NCBI GenBank assembly: GCA_017311185.1
Contig: JAESUZ010004795.1
Location: forward strand, 62,001 to 126,000
Reading direction: 5' to 3'
DNA length: 64,000 nt
From: Proteles cristata cristata
Lineage: Eukaryota > Chordata > Mammalia > Carnivora > Hyaenidae
A program made the translations under genes and the position numbers. The notes under the pieces are model-generated. The model saw only the letters and a list, made by a program, of their open reading frames with translations. It was not told where the DNA came from and did no database searches. Numbering within the stretch: the first letter of the stretch is position 1; each line of letters opens with the position of its first letter. Shown in pieces: positions 35,862 through 49,664 of the stretch.

Positions 35862-36165
35862 CTACCTCCTCCAGCAATAGGGACTCCCCTGAGCCAGCAA
35901 GACCCCACATGCCTGACAGCCATGCAGCGATCGGCTTGACGTCCCCCAACACCTGCATGGACCAACACCCTTTGCCCTACCTTCTCTTATATGAACCTAG
36001 GAGAATGTTCAGCAGTTTGGACACAGTGTTTGAGATGTTAGTCCACTGCCTTCTCAGTGCTGGCCTCCCTGAAGAAAACCCCTTTCTGGTTTTGCCACCA
36101 CTTCTGTCTGCTGTTCCCTGGTGTGCAGGGAGGGCTGCAAGGGCATCTGGGTCCTCGACAGATCA
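35862..36165 (+). mobile_element. LTR-like segment
   Basis: TATA-like CTTATATGAACC, then CAGTGCTGGCCTCCCTGAAG with a damaged polyadenylation-like AAGAAAACCCC and a T-rich U5-like stretch. Reads like an old retroviral LTR. Neither end nor a target duplication is secure, and no viral gene is seen. Confidence 0.35.
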
Positions 36166-36690
36166 AGTCCGTCCATCTACTCGACATGGACAAAATCCCA
36201 AGGCAGAGACATGAGAAGTGGTGACATAAGAAAGGGAGTTATTTCAGGGAGGCCGACACTGGGAAAAGAGCTGACTAATGTCTCAGAGACTATGTCTGAT
36301 GGGCTGGAAACCCCGGTGTATGGAAGGGAAAGAGGGGGCAAAATGGAGTGCGTACCTGCAGGTGGTCAGTGAGGGTTAAATCTGTCCCTGTCTAGCAGTC
36401 AATCAGGGACGGGTCTTTCTGGCTCAGGGCAGTCCCTGTGGCTTGAAGGGTAGTTCAAGTTCCCTTCACGGGGCTTTGTCCTCAGGGTTTTCCTACTGAG
36501 CCAGGAGACAAGCTGGAAGGATCCCAGTGGGAAAGTCTGAGGTCAAAATGAGGTAGTGGAAGTCTTCTTTCTTGCCTGCAGAATTTGTGAGTCGTGAGTG
36601 GCAGAAGTGGGTCTGTCTGGAGCCAGTGCTCTTACACCCTTGGGTCCTGCTAACAAAGTAATTATCGTAACCTATCTGACTCATCTCTCA
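36166..36690. other. Unassigned, possibly retroviral remnant
   Basis: About 0.5 kb of moderately GC-rich sequence after the LTR-like segment, with no recognisable open frame. Confidence 0.25.
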
Positions 36691-37235
36691 TAATTGTGTG
36701 TGTGTGTAGAACACTTATGATAGCCTCTCGTAACAAATTTCTTTTTAATTAAAAATTGTTTTAAATTTTCATTTTTTTGAGAGAAAGAAAGACAGAGCGG
36801 GAGTCGAGGAAAAGGAGAGAGAGTGGGAGACAGAATCTGAGCAAGTTCCAGGCTCTGAGCTGTCAGCACAGAGCCCAACTCGAGACTCATACCGGTAGAA
36901 GGTGAGATCATGATCTGAGCCGAACTTGGATGCTCAACAAACTGAGCCACCCAGGCACCTCTCTCCTAGGAAATTTCAAGTGTACAACACGGTAGTATGA
37001 AGTATAGTCACGATGCCTTAAACACTCAGTGCTTACACATCCTGCATAAGAAAACCTTTCACCAGTTGATCCCATGTCTGAATATTTCCTCATCCTCAGG
37101 CCCTGAAATATGCTAATCTTTAATAATTTTGTCTTTTTTAAGTTTCCACATATATGTGATTTCATACAGTATATTTTCTGTGTATGGCTTATTTAACTTA
37201 ACAAATGTCCTCTAAAATTATTCTGTTGGTGCAAA
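36691..37235 (-). mobile_element. Old LINE-1 3'-end fragment, split by a SINE
   Basis: AAATTTCAAGTGTACAACAC, AGTATAGTCACGATGCC, CACATATATGTGATTTCATAC and GGCTTATTTAACTTAAC are the reversed 3' end of an old L1 subfamily. Confidence 0.75.
36742..36960 (-). mobile_element. CAN-SINE, minus
   Basis: CTCTCGTAACAAATTTC and CTCTCCTAGGAAATTTC flank it. Ends GAGCCACCCAGGCACCT. Confidence 0.9.
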
Positions 37236-37908
37236 GGGAAATGTTTCCTTCTTTTCTGAGGCTTTTATACCAAGAATAAATTAGATAAGGGACCTGTATT
37301 CAGAAAGGAGCTAATACCACAGTGGAACCTTTTAGAAAGAGTTGCCTGCCTGGCATGGCAAATATTTGTTTCCCAGCATTTTCTCTTTCCTTGTTCCTGT
37401 GAATGGACTTCCCCCTCTTTGAAATTCTCAATCCCTGCCCCTTCTCCTCAATTCACAATAGCACATAAGCATCACTTGCCTCTCTTTGAGCCTCATATCA
37501 TTCGTGTTCCTATAGTTAAGAATTTTTTTTCTCTTTTGAACCTGTCTTATGTCAGTTTAAGTATTAGACCAGCCAAAGACTTGAGAACAGATGAAGAAAA
37601 AAAACTTTTCTCTCCTACACATTCCTTCCATGGTTGAGAACTGACCTTGGGGCTTCAGAGACACAAGGAAATGCAAAGAGAGAATGTGGGAGAAAGAGGA
37701 AGAGTAGCTTTCCTGCTTTGCCAGGCTGAGGAGGCTGAGGCAGGTTAGGGCCTTCAGAACTGCAAGCCCACCCAGAGGAAGGGCCAGGGGGCTTATAGGT
37801 AAATACAGGATCCATCTGGTTTGGACAGGAATCCTTTGTGCTGCCAGCCTTGTTCATTGGGCGTTCTGGGTGGTACTGGGTTCCTTACTGAAAACACAGA
37901 AGGCTAAG
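37236..37908. other. No gene recognised
   Basis: About 0.7 kb. Two short frames on opposite strands (37,419-37,637 and 37,857-37,615) lack any family signature. Confidence 0.3.
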
Positions 37909-38141
37909 AGGGGCGCCTGGGTGGCTCTGTAGGTTAAGCAACTGACTTCAGCTCAAGTCATGATGTCACAGTTCGTGAGTCCCAGCCTTGCATCCAGCTC
38001 TGCTGTCAGCTTGGAGCCTCCTTCGGATCCTCTGACCCCCTCCCTGCTCTCCCCTTGCTCTTGTGCCCTCTCTGTCCCTCTTCATTTTCTCTCATATCTT
38101 CTCTCTCTCTGCAAAAATGAATGAACATTTAAGAAACAATT
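37909..38141 (+). mobile_element. CAN-SINE, plus
   Basis: GGGGCGCCTGGGTGGCTCTG head, ending AAAATGAATGAACATTTAAG. Confidence 0.9.
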
Positions 38142-38144
38142 TTA

Positions 38145-38790
38145 GGGGCACCTGGATAATTCAGTCCGTTTGTAAAAATTCCCTTGGGCCAAAAGGTGAG
38201 GGGCTTCCCAATGAAATACCAACCATTGTTTGATGTCTATTCTGGTAAAAGATCAGGGATTGAGCAACCAAGCTCCTTCTGGCTCCAGGGGTCCCTGAGA
38301 TGTAGATCCTTAAGGATCATTGTGATTAGAATGATTACTATGGTCAAACATGTTCTTCAAGCAACTGTTAAGCAAGCCCCACCTCTAACCGCAGAATTCT
38401 CGCTTCTGCACACCGGCTTCGCCCCTCTCCCTACATAAACCCTGAGCTATGTGTAGGCGGGGCTCTCTTCCTAGGACGTTTCAGGTGCTCAGGAGGGGCC
38501 ATCTGGCTGGACTGAAATAAACCTGAGTAACCAATTCCTTTTGTGTTTTGTGGGCTTTGTTCTCCGTGATTCTCCTTTGGAAAGGGAGGTCTAACAGGTT
38601 AACCATCTGACTTCAGCTCAGATCATGATCCCACAGTCCTGGATTCCAGCCGAATGACAGGCTCTGTGCTGACAGCTTGGAGCCTGGAAACTGCTTCAGG
38701 TTATGGGGCTCCCTCTCTCTCTGCCCCTATTCTGCCCAGGCTCTGCCACTCTCCATCTCAAAAAAATGAAAAATAAAAAAATTGTTTTAA
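38145..38790 (+). mobile_element. CAN-SINE, plus, split by a solo LTR
   Basis: The head GGGGCACCTGGATAATTCAG ends at 38,170. The body resumes at 38,597 with GGTTAACCATCTGACTTCAG. The two halves join to a normal SINE once the LTR and one copy of its 4-base duplication are set aside. Confidence 0.9.
38171..38596 (+). mobile_element. Solo LTR of an endogenous retrovirus
   Basis: A 426-base element beginning TGTAAAAATT and ending GGTCTAACA, so its ends form a short imperfect inverted repeat. It sits between CGTT and GGTT; the SINE consensus there is GGTT, so the target duplication is probably 4 bases, as in gammaretrovirus-like (class I) elements. Inside are a TATA-like CTACATAAACCC and an AATAAA at about 38,516, placed as in U3 and R. 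There is no internal viral region, so it is the product of LTR-LTR recombination. Confidence 0.8.
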
Positions 38791-38934
38791 ATTTTCTAAT
38801 TTAATAAAAGGGTAAGAAAGGACAGCGGGAGTTTTCCCCCAGAAGAAAAAAAAAGGTACTTATTTTAATATCAACCCACACTATGTTTTAATGCAGCCAT
38901 TTTGATTTTTGTTCAACTTTATACTTCAAATTTT

Positions 38935-39129
38935 TTTTTAATGTTTTATTTCTGAGAAAAACAGTGAGAGAGAGGTAGATAGAGAGAGAGCATTAGAAGG
39001 GGAGAGTCAGAGAAAGAGGGAGATACAGAATCTGTAGCAGACTCCAGGCACCGAGCTAACTCTAAGTGCAGAGCTCGAAACGGGCTCCAACCCATGAACT
39101 GTGAGATCATGACCTCAGCCGAAGTCGGC
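38935..39129 (-). mobile_element. CAN-SINE, minus, head lost at LINE-1 E junction
   Basis: Tail complement and body are normal, but it stops at GCCGAAGTCGGC where the LINE-1 poly-T begins. About 40 head bases are missing. Confidence 0.85.
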
Positions 39130-42100
39130 TTTTTTTTCATTCATTATTCAATTTCGTTTCTTTTAAAATAGTTTATTGTCAAGTTGGTTTCCATGTAACA
39201 CCAAGTGCTCATCCCCACAAATGCCCTTCTCCATGCCCATCAGCCCTCAGTTTGTTCTCGGCATTCAGGAGTCTCTCATGGGTTGCCTCCCTCCCTCTCC
39301 CCCACTATTTTCCCCTTTCTTCTCCCCCACGGTCCTCCATGAAGTTCCTCCTAATCCTCTTATACATGCAAACATGTGGTACCTCTCCTTCTCTCTCTGA
39401 CTTATTTCGCTCAGCATAACACCCTCAAGGTCCATCCATGTTGCTACACATGGCCAGATTTCATTCTTTCTCATTGCCATGGAGTATTCCATGGTATAGA
39501 TAAACCACATCTTCTTGATCCATTCGTCCGTTGATGGACACTTAGGCTCTTTCCATGTTTTAGCTATTGTTGAGAGTCCTGCTATGAACATTGGGGTACA
39601 TGTGCCCCTATGCATCAGCATTTCTGTATCCCTTGGGTAAATTCCTAGCAGCGCTATTGCTGGGTCATAGGGGAGTTCTATTGTTAGTTTCCTGAGGAAC
39701 TCCACACTGTTTTCCAGAGGGGCTGCACCAGTTTACATTCCCACCAGCAGTGTAGGAGGGTGCCTGTTTCTCCACATCCTCGCCAGCAACTAGAATCCTC
39801 TGATTTGTTCATTTTAGCCATTCTGACTGGTGCAAGGTGGTATCTCAGTGTGGTTGTGGTTTGTATTTCCCTGATGAGGAGGGATGCTGGGCATCATTTC
39901 ATGTGTCTGTTGACCATCTGGAAGTCCATTTTGGAGAAGTGTCTGTTCATATCTTCTGCCCATTTCTTCACTGGGTTTTTTGATTTTTGAGTGTGGAGTT
40001 TGAAGAGTTCCTTATAGATTTTGGATACTAACTCTTCATCTGATATGTCATAAGCAATTATCTTTTCCCATTCCATCGGATGTCTATTAGTTTTATGGAT
40101 TGTTTCCTTTGCCATGCAGAAGCCTTTAATCTTGATGAGGTCCCAATAGTTCGTTTTTGCTCTTGATTCTCTTGCCTTTGGGATGTGTTAAATAAGAAGT
40201 TGCAGCGGTGGAGGTCAGGGAGTTTGTTTCCTGCTTTCTCCTCGAGGGTTTTGATGGTTTCCTGTCTCACAATCAGGTTCTTTGTCCATTTTGAGTTTAT
40301 TTCGTGAATGGTGTGAAAAAATGATATAGTTTCGTTCTTATGCATGTTGCTGTCCAGTTCTCCCCGCACCATCGGTTAAAGGGGCCATCTTTCTTCCATC
40401 GGATACTCTTTCCTGCTTTGACAAAGACTATTCTATTCCATTAGACTACGTGTCTATTTCTGTGCCAATACCATACTGTCTGGATGATGACAGCTTTGTA
40501 GTAGAGGCTAAAGTCTGGGATGGTGATGCCTCTTGTTTTGGTTTTCTTCTTCAATATTACTTTGGCTATTCGGGGTCTTTGTGGTTCCATACAAATTTTA
40601 GGAGAGTTTGTTCTAGTTATGAGGAGAACGTTGGAGCAAACTCAATTGGGATTTTAGAGATGTGTAGATTGCATTGGGTAGTGATGACATTTTAACAATA
40701 TTTATTCTTCCAATTCATGAACATGGATGTTTTTCCATTTCTTTGTATCTTCTTCAATTTCCTTCATAAGTTTTCTATAGCTTTCATCATATAGATCTCT
40801 TATATATTTGGTTAGGTTTATTCCTAGGTATTTTATTTTTTTTGTCTGTAATTGTGAGTTGGATCAGTTTATTGATTACTCTTTTTGTTGCTTCATTGTT
40901 GGTGTATAAAATTGCAACCGATTTCTCTACGTTGATTGTATCATGCCACATTGCTGAATTCATAGATCAGTTCTAGTAGGCTGCTGGTGGTGTCTGTCCA
41001 GTTTTCTATGTAGAGTATCATCTTGTCTCCGAAAATTGAAAGTTTGATTTCTTCTTTACCAATATTGATGCCTTTTATTTCCTTTTGTTGTCTGATGGCT
41101 GATGCTAGGACTTCCAGCACTATGTTAAGAACAGTGATGAGAGTGGACACCCTTGTCATGTTCCTGATCTCAGGGCGAAAGCTCTCAGTTTTTCCTCATT
41201 GAGGATGATGTTAGCAGAGGGCTTCTCAAGGATGGCTTTTATGATGTTTAAGTAGGTTCCTTCTATCCCGACCTTCTCGAGGTTCTTTATTAAGAAACGA
41301 TGCTGTATTTTGTCAAATGCTCTTTCTGCATCTAACAACAACATCATATGGCTTTTATCTTTACTTTTGTTTATGTGATGTATCACATTGATTGATTTGC
41401 GAATATTGAACCAGCCCTGTAACCCAGGAATGAATTCCACTTGATTTTGGTGGATAATTCTTTTTATGTGCTATTGGATTTGATTCATAAGTATCTTTGA
41501 GGATTTTTGTATCAGTATTCATCAAGGATATTGGCCTGTAGTTCTCTTTTATTGCTGGGTCTCTGTCTGGCTTGGGAATCAAAGTGATGCTGGTTTCATA
41601 AAATGAGTCCGGAAGTTTTCCTTCGATTTCTGGATTTTGGAATAGCTTGAGAAGAATGGATATTAGTTCTGTTTTAAATGTCTGGTAGAATTCCCCAGGG
41701 AAGCCATCTAGCCCAGGGCTCTTATTTGTTAGGAGATTTTTGATAACTGATTTGATTTCATCACAAGTTATGGGTCTGTTCAGATTTGTTATCTCTTCCC
41801 ATGTGAATTTTGGTAGTGAGTGTGTGTTTAGGAATTTGTCCATTTCTTCTAGGTTGTCCAGTTTGTTGGCATATAATTTTTCATAGTATTCCCTGATAAT
41901 TGCTTGTATTTCTGAGGGGTCGGTTGTAATAAGTCCATTTTCATTAATGATTTTGTCTATTTGAGTGCTCTCTCTTTTCTTTTAGAGCAGCCTGGCTAGA
42001 GGTTTGTCAATTTTGTTTATTTTTTCAAAAAACCAACTCTTGGTTTCATTGATCTGTTCAACTGTTTCTTTGGTTTCTATATTGTTTATTTCTGCCCTGA

Positions 42101-43632
42101 TATTTATTATTTCTCTTCTCCTACTGGGCTTGGGGTGCTCTTGTTGCTCTTCCTCTAGTTCCTTTAGGTGTGCTGTAAGATTTTCACTTACTATTTTTCT
42201 AATTTCTTGAAATAGGCCTGGAGTGCCTTTCCTATTAAGACTGACTTTGCCGCATCCCATAGAATTTGGATTGTTGTATTTTTGTTTTCATTTGTTTCCA
42301 TATATTTTTAAATTTCTTCTCTAATTGCCTGATTTGCCCATTCATTCTTTAGTAAGGTGTTCTTTAACCTCCATGTTTTTGAAGGTTTTCCGGACTTCTT
42401 CCTGTGATTGATTTTCAAGTTTCATAGCATTGTGATCTGAAAGTGTGCATGGTATGATCTCAATTCTGTTATATATATGGAGGGCTGCTTTATTTCCCAT
42501 TATGTGATCTATCTTGGAGAATGTGCTATCTGCACTTGAGGAGAGCATGAATTCCATCGCCTCAGGATGTAGAGCTCTAAATATATCTGTCAAATTCATC
42601 TGGTTCAATGTGTCATTCAATTCCATTATTTCTTTAGTGATTTTCTGTCTAGCTGGGGTATCCATTGCTGTAAGTGGAGTATTAAAGTCCCCTATCAGCA
42701 CATTCTTATCTATAAGATTGTTTCTGTTTGTGATTGCTTTATATATTTAGGTGTGCCCATATTTGTTGTGTAGACATTTATAATTCTCAATTCTTCCATA
42801 TGGATAGACCCTGTAATTATTATATAATGCCCTTCTTCATCTCTTGCTACTGTCTTTAATTTAAAGTCCTGTTTGCCCGATATAAATATAGCTACTCTAG
42901 CTTTCTTTTGCTTTCCAGTAGGATGATATCTAGTTTTGCATCCCCTTACTTTTAATCTGAAGGTGTCCTCCAGTCTAAAATGAGTTTCTTGTAGATAGCA
43001 AATAGATGGATTTTGTTTTTTTTAATCCATTCTGCTACCCTATGACTTTTGATTAGAACATTCAGCCCATTTATATTCAGTGTTATTATTGAAATATATG
43101 GGTTTATTTTTTTTAATTAATGTTTTATTTACTTTTGAGAGAGAGATAGAGACAGCATGAGCAGGGGAGGGTCAGAGAGAGAGGGAGACACAGAGTCTGA
43201 AACAGGCTACAGGCTCTGAGCTGGCTGTCAGCACAGAGCCTGATGCAGGGCTCGAACCCACGAACCATGAGATCATGACCTGAGCCGAAGTCGGACGCTT
43301 AACCGACTAAGCCACCCAGGCGCCCCGAAATATATGGGTTTAGAGTCATTGTGTCGTTTGTGGGATTCATGCTTGTGGTGGTGTCTCTAGCATCTTGCGT
43401 TCCTTGTAACATTTCCCTCAGAAAGTCATCCTAAGGATTTCTTGTAAGGCTGGTTTAGTGCTGAAAAATTCTTTCAATTTTTGTTTTTTTGGAAAGACTT
43501 TTATCTCTCCTTCTATTCTGAATGACAGCCTGGCTGGATAGAAAATTCGTGGCTGCATATTTTTTCTGTTCATCACATTGAAGATTTCCAGCCATTCCTT
43601 TCTGGCCTGCCAAGGTTCAGTAGAAATCAATG
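39130..43632 (-). mobile_element. LINE-1 E, 5'-truncated, minus
   Basis: A 4.5-kb carnivore LINE-1 upstream of unit 3. Its 3' end is a T8 run at 39,130, followed by 3' UTR words also found reversed in LINE-1 A. ORF2 pieces run from about 39,265 to 42,700 and include [18 protein letters not shown] and [11 protein letters not shown]. The 5' break is in ORF1 at about 43,632. Frames are broken throughout. No target duplication is seen, and each end abuts a head-less SINE in opposite orientation. Confidence 0.9.
43107..43326 (-). mobile_element. CAN-SINE, minus, inserted in LINE-1 E
   Basis: GAAATATATGGGTTTA exactly on both sides (43,091 and 43,327). Confidence 0.95.
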
Positions 43633-43634
43633 TT

Positions 43635-43775
43635 CTTAGGTCATGATCACAGGGACCTGTGATCCAGTACTCCTTGGGGTTAGTGCTGAGCATGGAGCCT
43701 ACTTACGATCCTCTCTCTCTCTGCCCAACCCCACTTGTACTCTGTCTCTCCCAAGGAAATAAACATCTAAAAAAT
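43635..43775 (+). mobile_element. CAN-SINE, plus, head lost at LINE-1 E junction
   Basis: Starts inside the element at CTTAGGTCATGATCACAG and runs to a normal AGGAAATAAACATCTAAAA tail. Confidence 0.8.
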
Positions 43776-44109
43776 ATGTATATATAATGAGATATAGGTA
43801 ACTATCCTCACTCCATGGTTTACTCTATGGATCATCTGCTTAGGTGTGAGTCAGAGGTTAAGCTCAAATAGAGCCAATCCAAGATCTTACTCAGGGTAAT
43901 CATTAGCTTTTGTTGGATCCTTTCTGTTTCCACCACAGGACACTCTGTCCATGGGATGTTTGTCTGAAGTAAAAGATAAGGTAGAAAGAAAACGTTAAGT
44001 AAAATGTGGAACTAAGGTCTGTGGGTAGAAGCAGGTAACAGTGAAGGTCAGGTCTTAAAGTCTAGCTGGTGACATTAACACCTTCTTTCATCTTAGGTAC
44101 CATTACTAA

Positions 44110-44277
<168 letters not shown>

Positions 44278-44763
44278 TAGGACAACTCCTTCTAGATTTC
44301 CCAAACCACACTTAGGGTTTTGTTCCTTCCTTTGAAGACTGTCTCTTGCAAAATTCCTCTTTTAAGACTGAAATTCAGATCCCTGCAGTGAGGGAAACAA
44401 GTAGGCATTTGTAGATGTAAAGAAATATCTTGATGTTTCCTTTTCAGCTTTAGATTCCCCTTCTTTAGGGTAACATCATCATTTCTGTAGATTAATGGCA
44501 ATTCTAAACATTGAGTGGCATTGGTATTTCCAACACCTTAAACTGCAATCGCAACTCATTATCGTAGGAGTAATACTCGGAGGTGGAGGTTCAGATCTGA
44601 ATGTTGAAAACCCTCCTGTGTGTTCCAAAGGGTCCGTTAGGCAACAGCATTTGGGAAATCATTTTCTAGAATTCTACAATGTCCTTTCTTTTCTACTGAG
44701 TCCAGTATTTAATTGAAAGGTAGAATCTCCGGCAATACTCCTATTCCTTTTTACTGTAAACAG

Positions 44764-44855
44764 GTCTGTGTCAAAACCAGACCTGGTCATCTTTCTGGAA
44801 TAAAAGAAGGAGCCTTAGGATGTGAAGAGAAAGGAGACAGTAGCCTCCTATCCAG
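44764..44855 (+). pseudogene. KRAB-ZNF unit 3, KRAB-B exon, multiply broken
   Basis: Matches the unit 1 B exon but is 92 bases long: four bases are gone near its start (GTCTGTGTC against GACTTGTTGTGTC). In the ancestral frame CAA became TAA (44,801) and TGG became TAG (44,816). The donor also changed from CCCAG|GTAAGT to TCCAG|TAGGTG. Confidence 0.9.
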
Positions 44856-45415
44856 TAGGTGGTAATGAATGAAGCAGATGACAGAGGTGAAGTCTCAATA
44901 TGGAGGAAAACAGACCTTAAAATGTGGTTTGAGCAACTCTCCTTGAATGAAAATTAGTTTGAGAAGCCTAGTTTTAGGTCTCTGCCCCTCACAGAGGGAC
45001 ATCTGCTTTCCAATACATCACCCTCTTACATTCTCCAACAATCCCCCTTCAGTTCCACTCATGGTCCTTCACATCCACAGTGAGGGCCTCCATAATATGA
45101 TCAGTTCTGCATTGCTTTCACCGTCTTGGGGAAAGGGCTGTATTTCTGAGGACTCTATGCGAATCCATTTCTGAGTTCTGTTCTGCCTTGTGTGAGAAGT
45201 GTGTCAGGGTGTGTGATGGGCATATTGGAGTTTGTGCAGAAATCCCCGGAACACTAGAGGCAGATGGCACATGTTATGTGCTTTCTGCTTTCCAATATTA
45301 TGGAGGTTTTGCTGTAATCATTCAAAACTGAGATCCAGTCATTTTATCAGATAACAAAATACCTCCTTAAAAGGAGAAAGACTAATCCTTTATTTCGCTT
45401 CAAAAGTTCATTTCT

Positions 45416-45595
45416 AGGGCTAATGAGTTTATCAGTCAGTTAAGTGCCTGACTTTGGCTAAAGTCATGATCTCACAGTACATAAGTGTGAGTCCCGTGTA
45501 GGGCCCTGTGCTGACAGCTAAGAGGAAGCTTCAGATTCTATCTCCCTCTCTCCCTGCCCCTCCCTTACTTGCTTATTTTAATACATCCCTCCTAT
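45416..45595 (+). mobile_element. CAN-SINE, plus, shared with unit 1
   Basis: AATGAGTTTATCAGTCAGTTAAG worn head, CTGTGCTGACAGCTAAGAGG body. It occupies the same relative place as the SINE at 8.70 kb. Confidence 0.75.
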
Positions 45596-45657
45596 TAAAC
45601 AGATTTTAAGGGTATATTTCATTCTTTTGAATTATACCCAACAGAAACCTTTCTATT

Positions 45658-45813
45658 CTTTCTTTCTTTTTCTTTCTTTCTTTCTTTCTTCCTTTCTTTC
45701 TTTTCTTTCTTTTTTCTTTCCTCCCTTCCTTCCTTCTGTTCCTTCCTTTCCTTCCTTCCTTCCTTCCTTCCTTCCTTCCTTCCTTCCTTCCTTCCTTCCT
45801 TCCTTTCCTTTCC

Positions 45814-45868
<55 letters not shown>

Positions 45869-45869
45869 A

Positions 45870-45928
<59 letters not shown>

Positions 45929-45981
45929 TCCTTCCTCCCTTCCTCCCTCCCTCCCTTCTTCCCTTCCTTCCTTCCTTCCTT
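45658..45981. repeat. (TTTC)n / (TTCC)n tract, about 320 bp
   Basis: Nearly pure pyrimidine on the plus strand, in blocks: TTTC, TTCC, TTTC again (a run of about 30), then mixed TCCC. Repetitive open frames arise on both strands and are not genes. Confidence 0.97.
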
Positions 45982-46140
45982 GAGGGACACAGAGAGAGAG
46001 CAGAAAAGGGAAAGAGTTCCAAGCAGTCTCCACACTGCCATTGTAGAGAGGGTGGGGGCTCCAGTTCACATACCATGAAATCATGACCTGAGCTGAAATG
46101 AAAAGTCAAATGAGCAACACTTTGTACCATTCAGGTGTCC
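45658..46140 (-). mobile_element. CAN-SINE, minus, with hugely expanded tail
   Basis: The body at 45,982-46,140 (GAGAGAGAGCAGAAAAGGG to CATTCAGGTGTCC) follows the long TTTC/TTCC tract. GAAACCTTTCTATT (45,644) and GAAACCTTTTATTT (46,142) flank tract plus body, so the tract is this SINE's tail. Confidence 0.8.
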
Positions 46141-46383
46141 TGAAACCTTTTATTTCTAAGTGGAAAAGCATTATCAAGGTTGAAAAATATGCTACCATTC
46201 AAGTTATTAAAAAATTCTTGTTATTTACTTCAGATACATTTTGAAGAAACTAGAAAAGCTATTGATTCATTTTTCCTGAAGTTGAACTTCTCTGATTTTA
46301 TTTTCATGTAGAAGAACATTTAATTGTATTTATCTGACCGTAATAACTGGAATGATTTTACTTTTTTATTCATTATCTTTCAG

Positions 46384-48340
<1,957 letters not shown>

Positions 48341-48393
48341 GTACTGCATAAATGAAAGTTACTTGAAAGATATAAATATTTAGAAAAGTATTT

Positions 48394-48600
48394 TTTTTTA
48401 TTTCTAGGAGAGAGAGAGACAGCGTGAGCTGGGGAGGGTGAGAGACAGAGGGAGTCATAGACTGAAACAGGCTCCAGGCTCTGAGCTGGCAGTCAGCACA
48501 GAGCTCGACGCGGGGCTCGAACCCACGAACTGCGAGAACTGTGAGATCATGACCTAAGCAAAAGTCGGACGCTTAACCGACTAAGCCACCCAGGCGCCCC
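48394..48600 (-). mobile_element. CAN-SINE, minus, young type
   Basis: TAGAAAAGTATTT exactly on both sides (48,381 and 48,601). ACCTAAGCAAAAGTCGGACG marks the young subfamily. Confidence 0.95.
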
Positions 48601-48613
48601 TAGAAAAGTATTT

Positions 48614-49120
48614 AATGGACCATCAAATGTCAATAAATTTCACAGAATTTACAGTAGAAAGCAGAAGATCAGTGACTCTATTCAGACAGTACATCAAAAC
48701 ACCCATTATTAGGAATAATACAAAGTGAAAGACTTTGAAAATGTATATGTGTTTATGCCTTAAAAGATTAAGTGGATCAATTTTTGCATACGTATGATTA
48801 ATTTCAATATATGCTTTCCCCCCCCCACACTGAGTTTCTCTGACGTTTGTAATCAGCAAGTATTAATGTATTTCTACTCTCAATTTACTTCTGAAATTCA
48901 TTTCTTCTTAGTGGGTTTGGAAAATCACGTGGTCGATTATTGCTGCCTCAAAGATATGACGTGCCCTTCTTTAGGTAAGTCTCATGCATCATTTTCTATG
49001 GAAGATGAAGGAAAACATGACACCCAATATATAAAGCACATCTCAATGCAGATGCTGTTTGTGGTTATGACATTGTAAGTTATCATGAAATAGGTGTTCC
49101 TAACATTGTTTTTCTTCCTG
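48614..49120. other. No gene recognised
   Basis: Downstream flank of unit 3; contains a C9-type run near 48,825. A 94-codon frame at 48,794-49,078 has no family features. Confidence 0.3.
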
Positions 49121-49140
49121 TATTAAAATTAAAAATCTTC

Positions 49141-49380
49141 GGGGCGCCTGGGTGGCTTAGTCGGTTAAGCGTCCGACTTTTGCTTAGGTCATGATCTCGC
49201 GGTTCGTGGGTTCGAGCCCCGCGTCGGGCTCTGTGCTGACTGCCAGCTCAGAGCCTGGAGTCTGTTTCAATCTGTGACGCCCTCTCTCTCTGACCCTCCC
49301 CTGCTCATGCTGTCTCTCTCTCTCTCCTAGAAATAAATAAAACACTAAAAATTTTAAAATAAAAAAATTAAATAAAATTA
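49141..49380 (+). mobile_element. CAN-SINE, plus, young type
   Basis: AAATTAAAAATCTTC on both sides (ending 49,140 and 49,395). GACTTTTGCTTAGGTCATG body. Confidence 0.95.
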
Positions 49381-49664
49381 AAATTAAAAATCTTCTTGAA
49401 TATTATATATAAAATAATTTGCCAACTGGTCTTTAGGGGAAAACGGGGTTGCAGTGCAGTAAAACACTGGTATATCTTTATCACAGCAATAGTTGGAAGT
49501 AGAGAATGTCAGTTGATGTGGTTCAAACGAAAAAATCTCACAGATATCAGAGGAGCGCTAACTCTTCCCAAATGGGATACAATTGTACATTCACATATTA
49601 AAAGAATGACCTTAGCCCTCAAAATTGGGAAGTCTGTGTTACCACATCATTATTTCAATAAATA

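Noticed and set aside
45619..46130. Lys/Glu/Arg-rich and Ser/Phe-rich frames of up to 143 codons
   Set aside because: Translations of the TTTC/TTCC tract on either strand.
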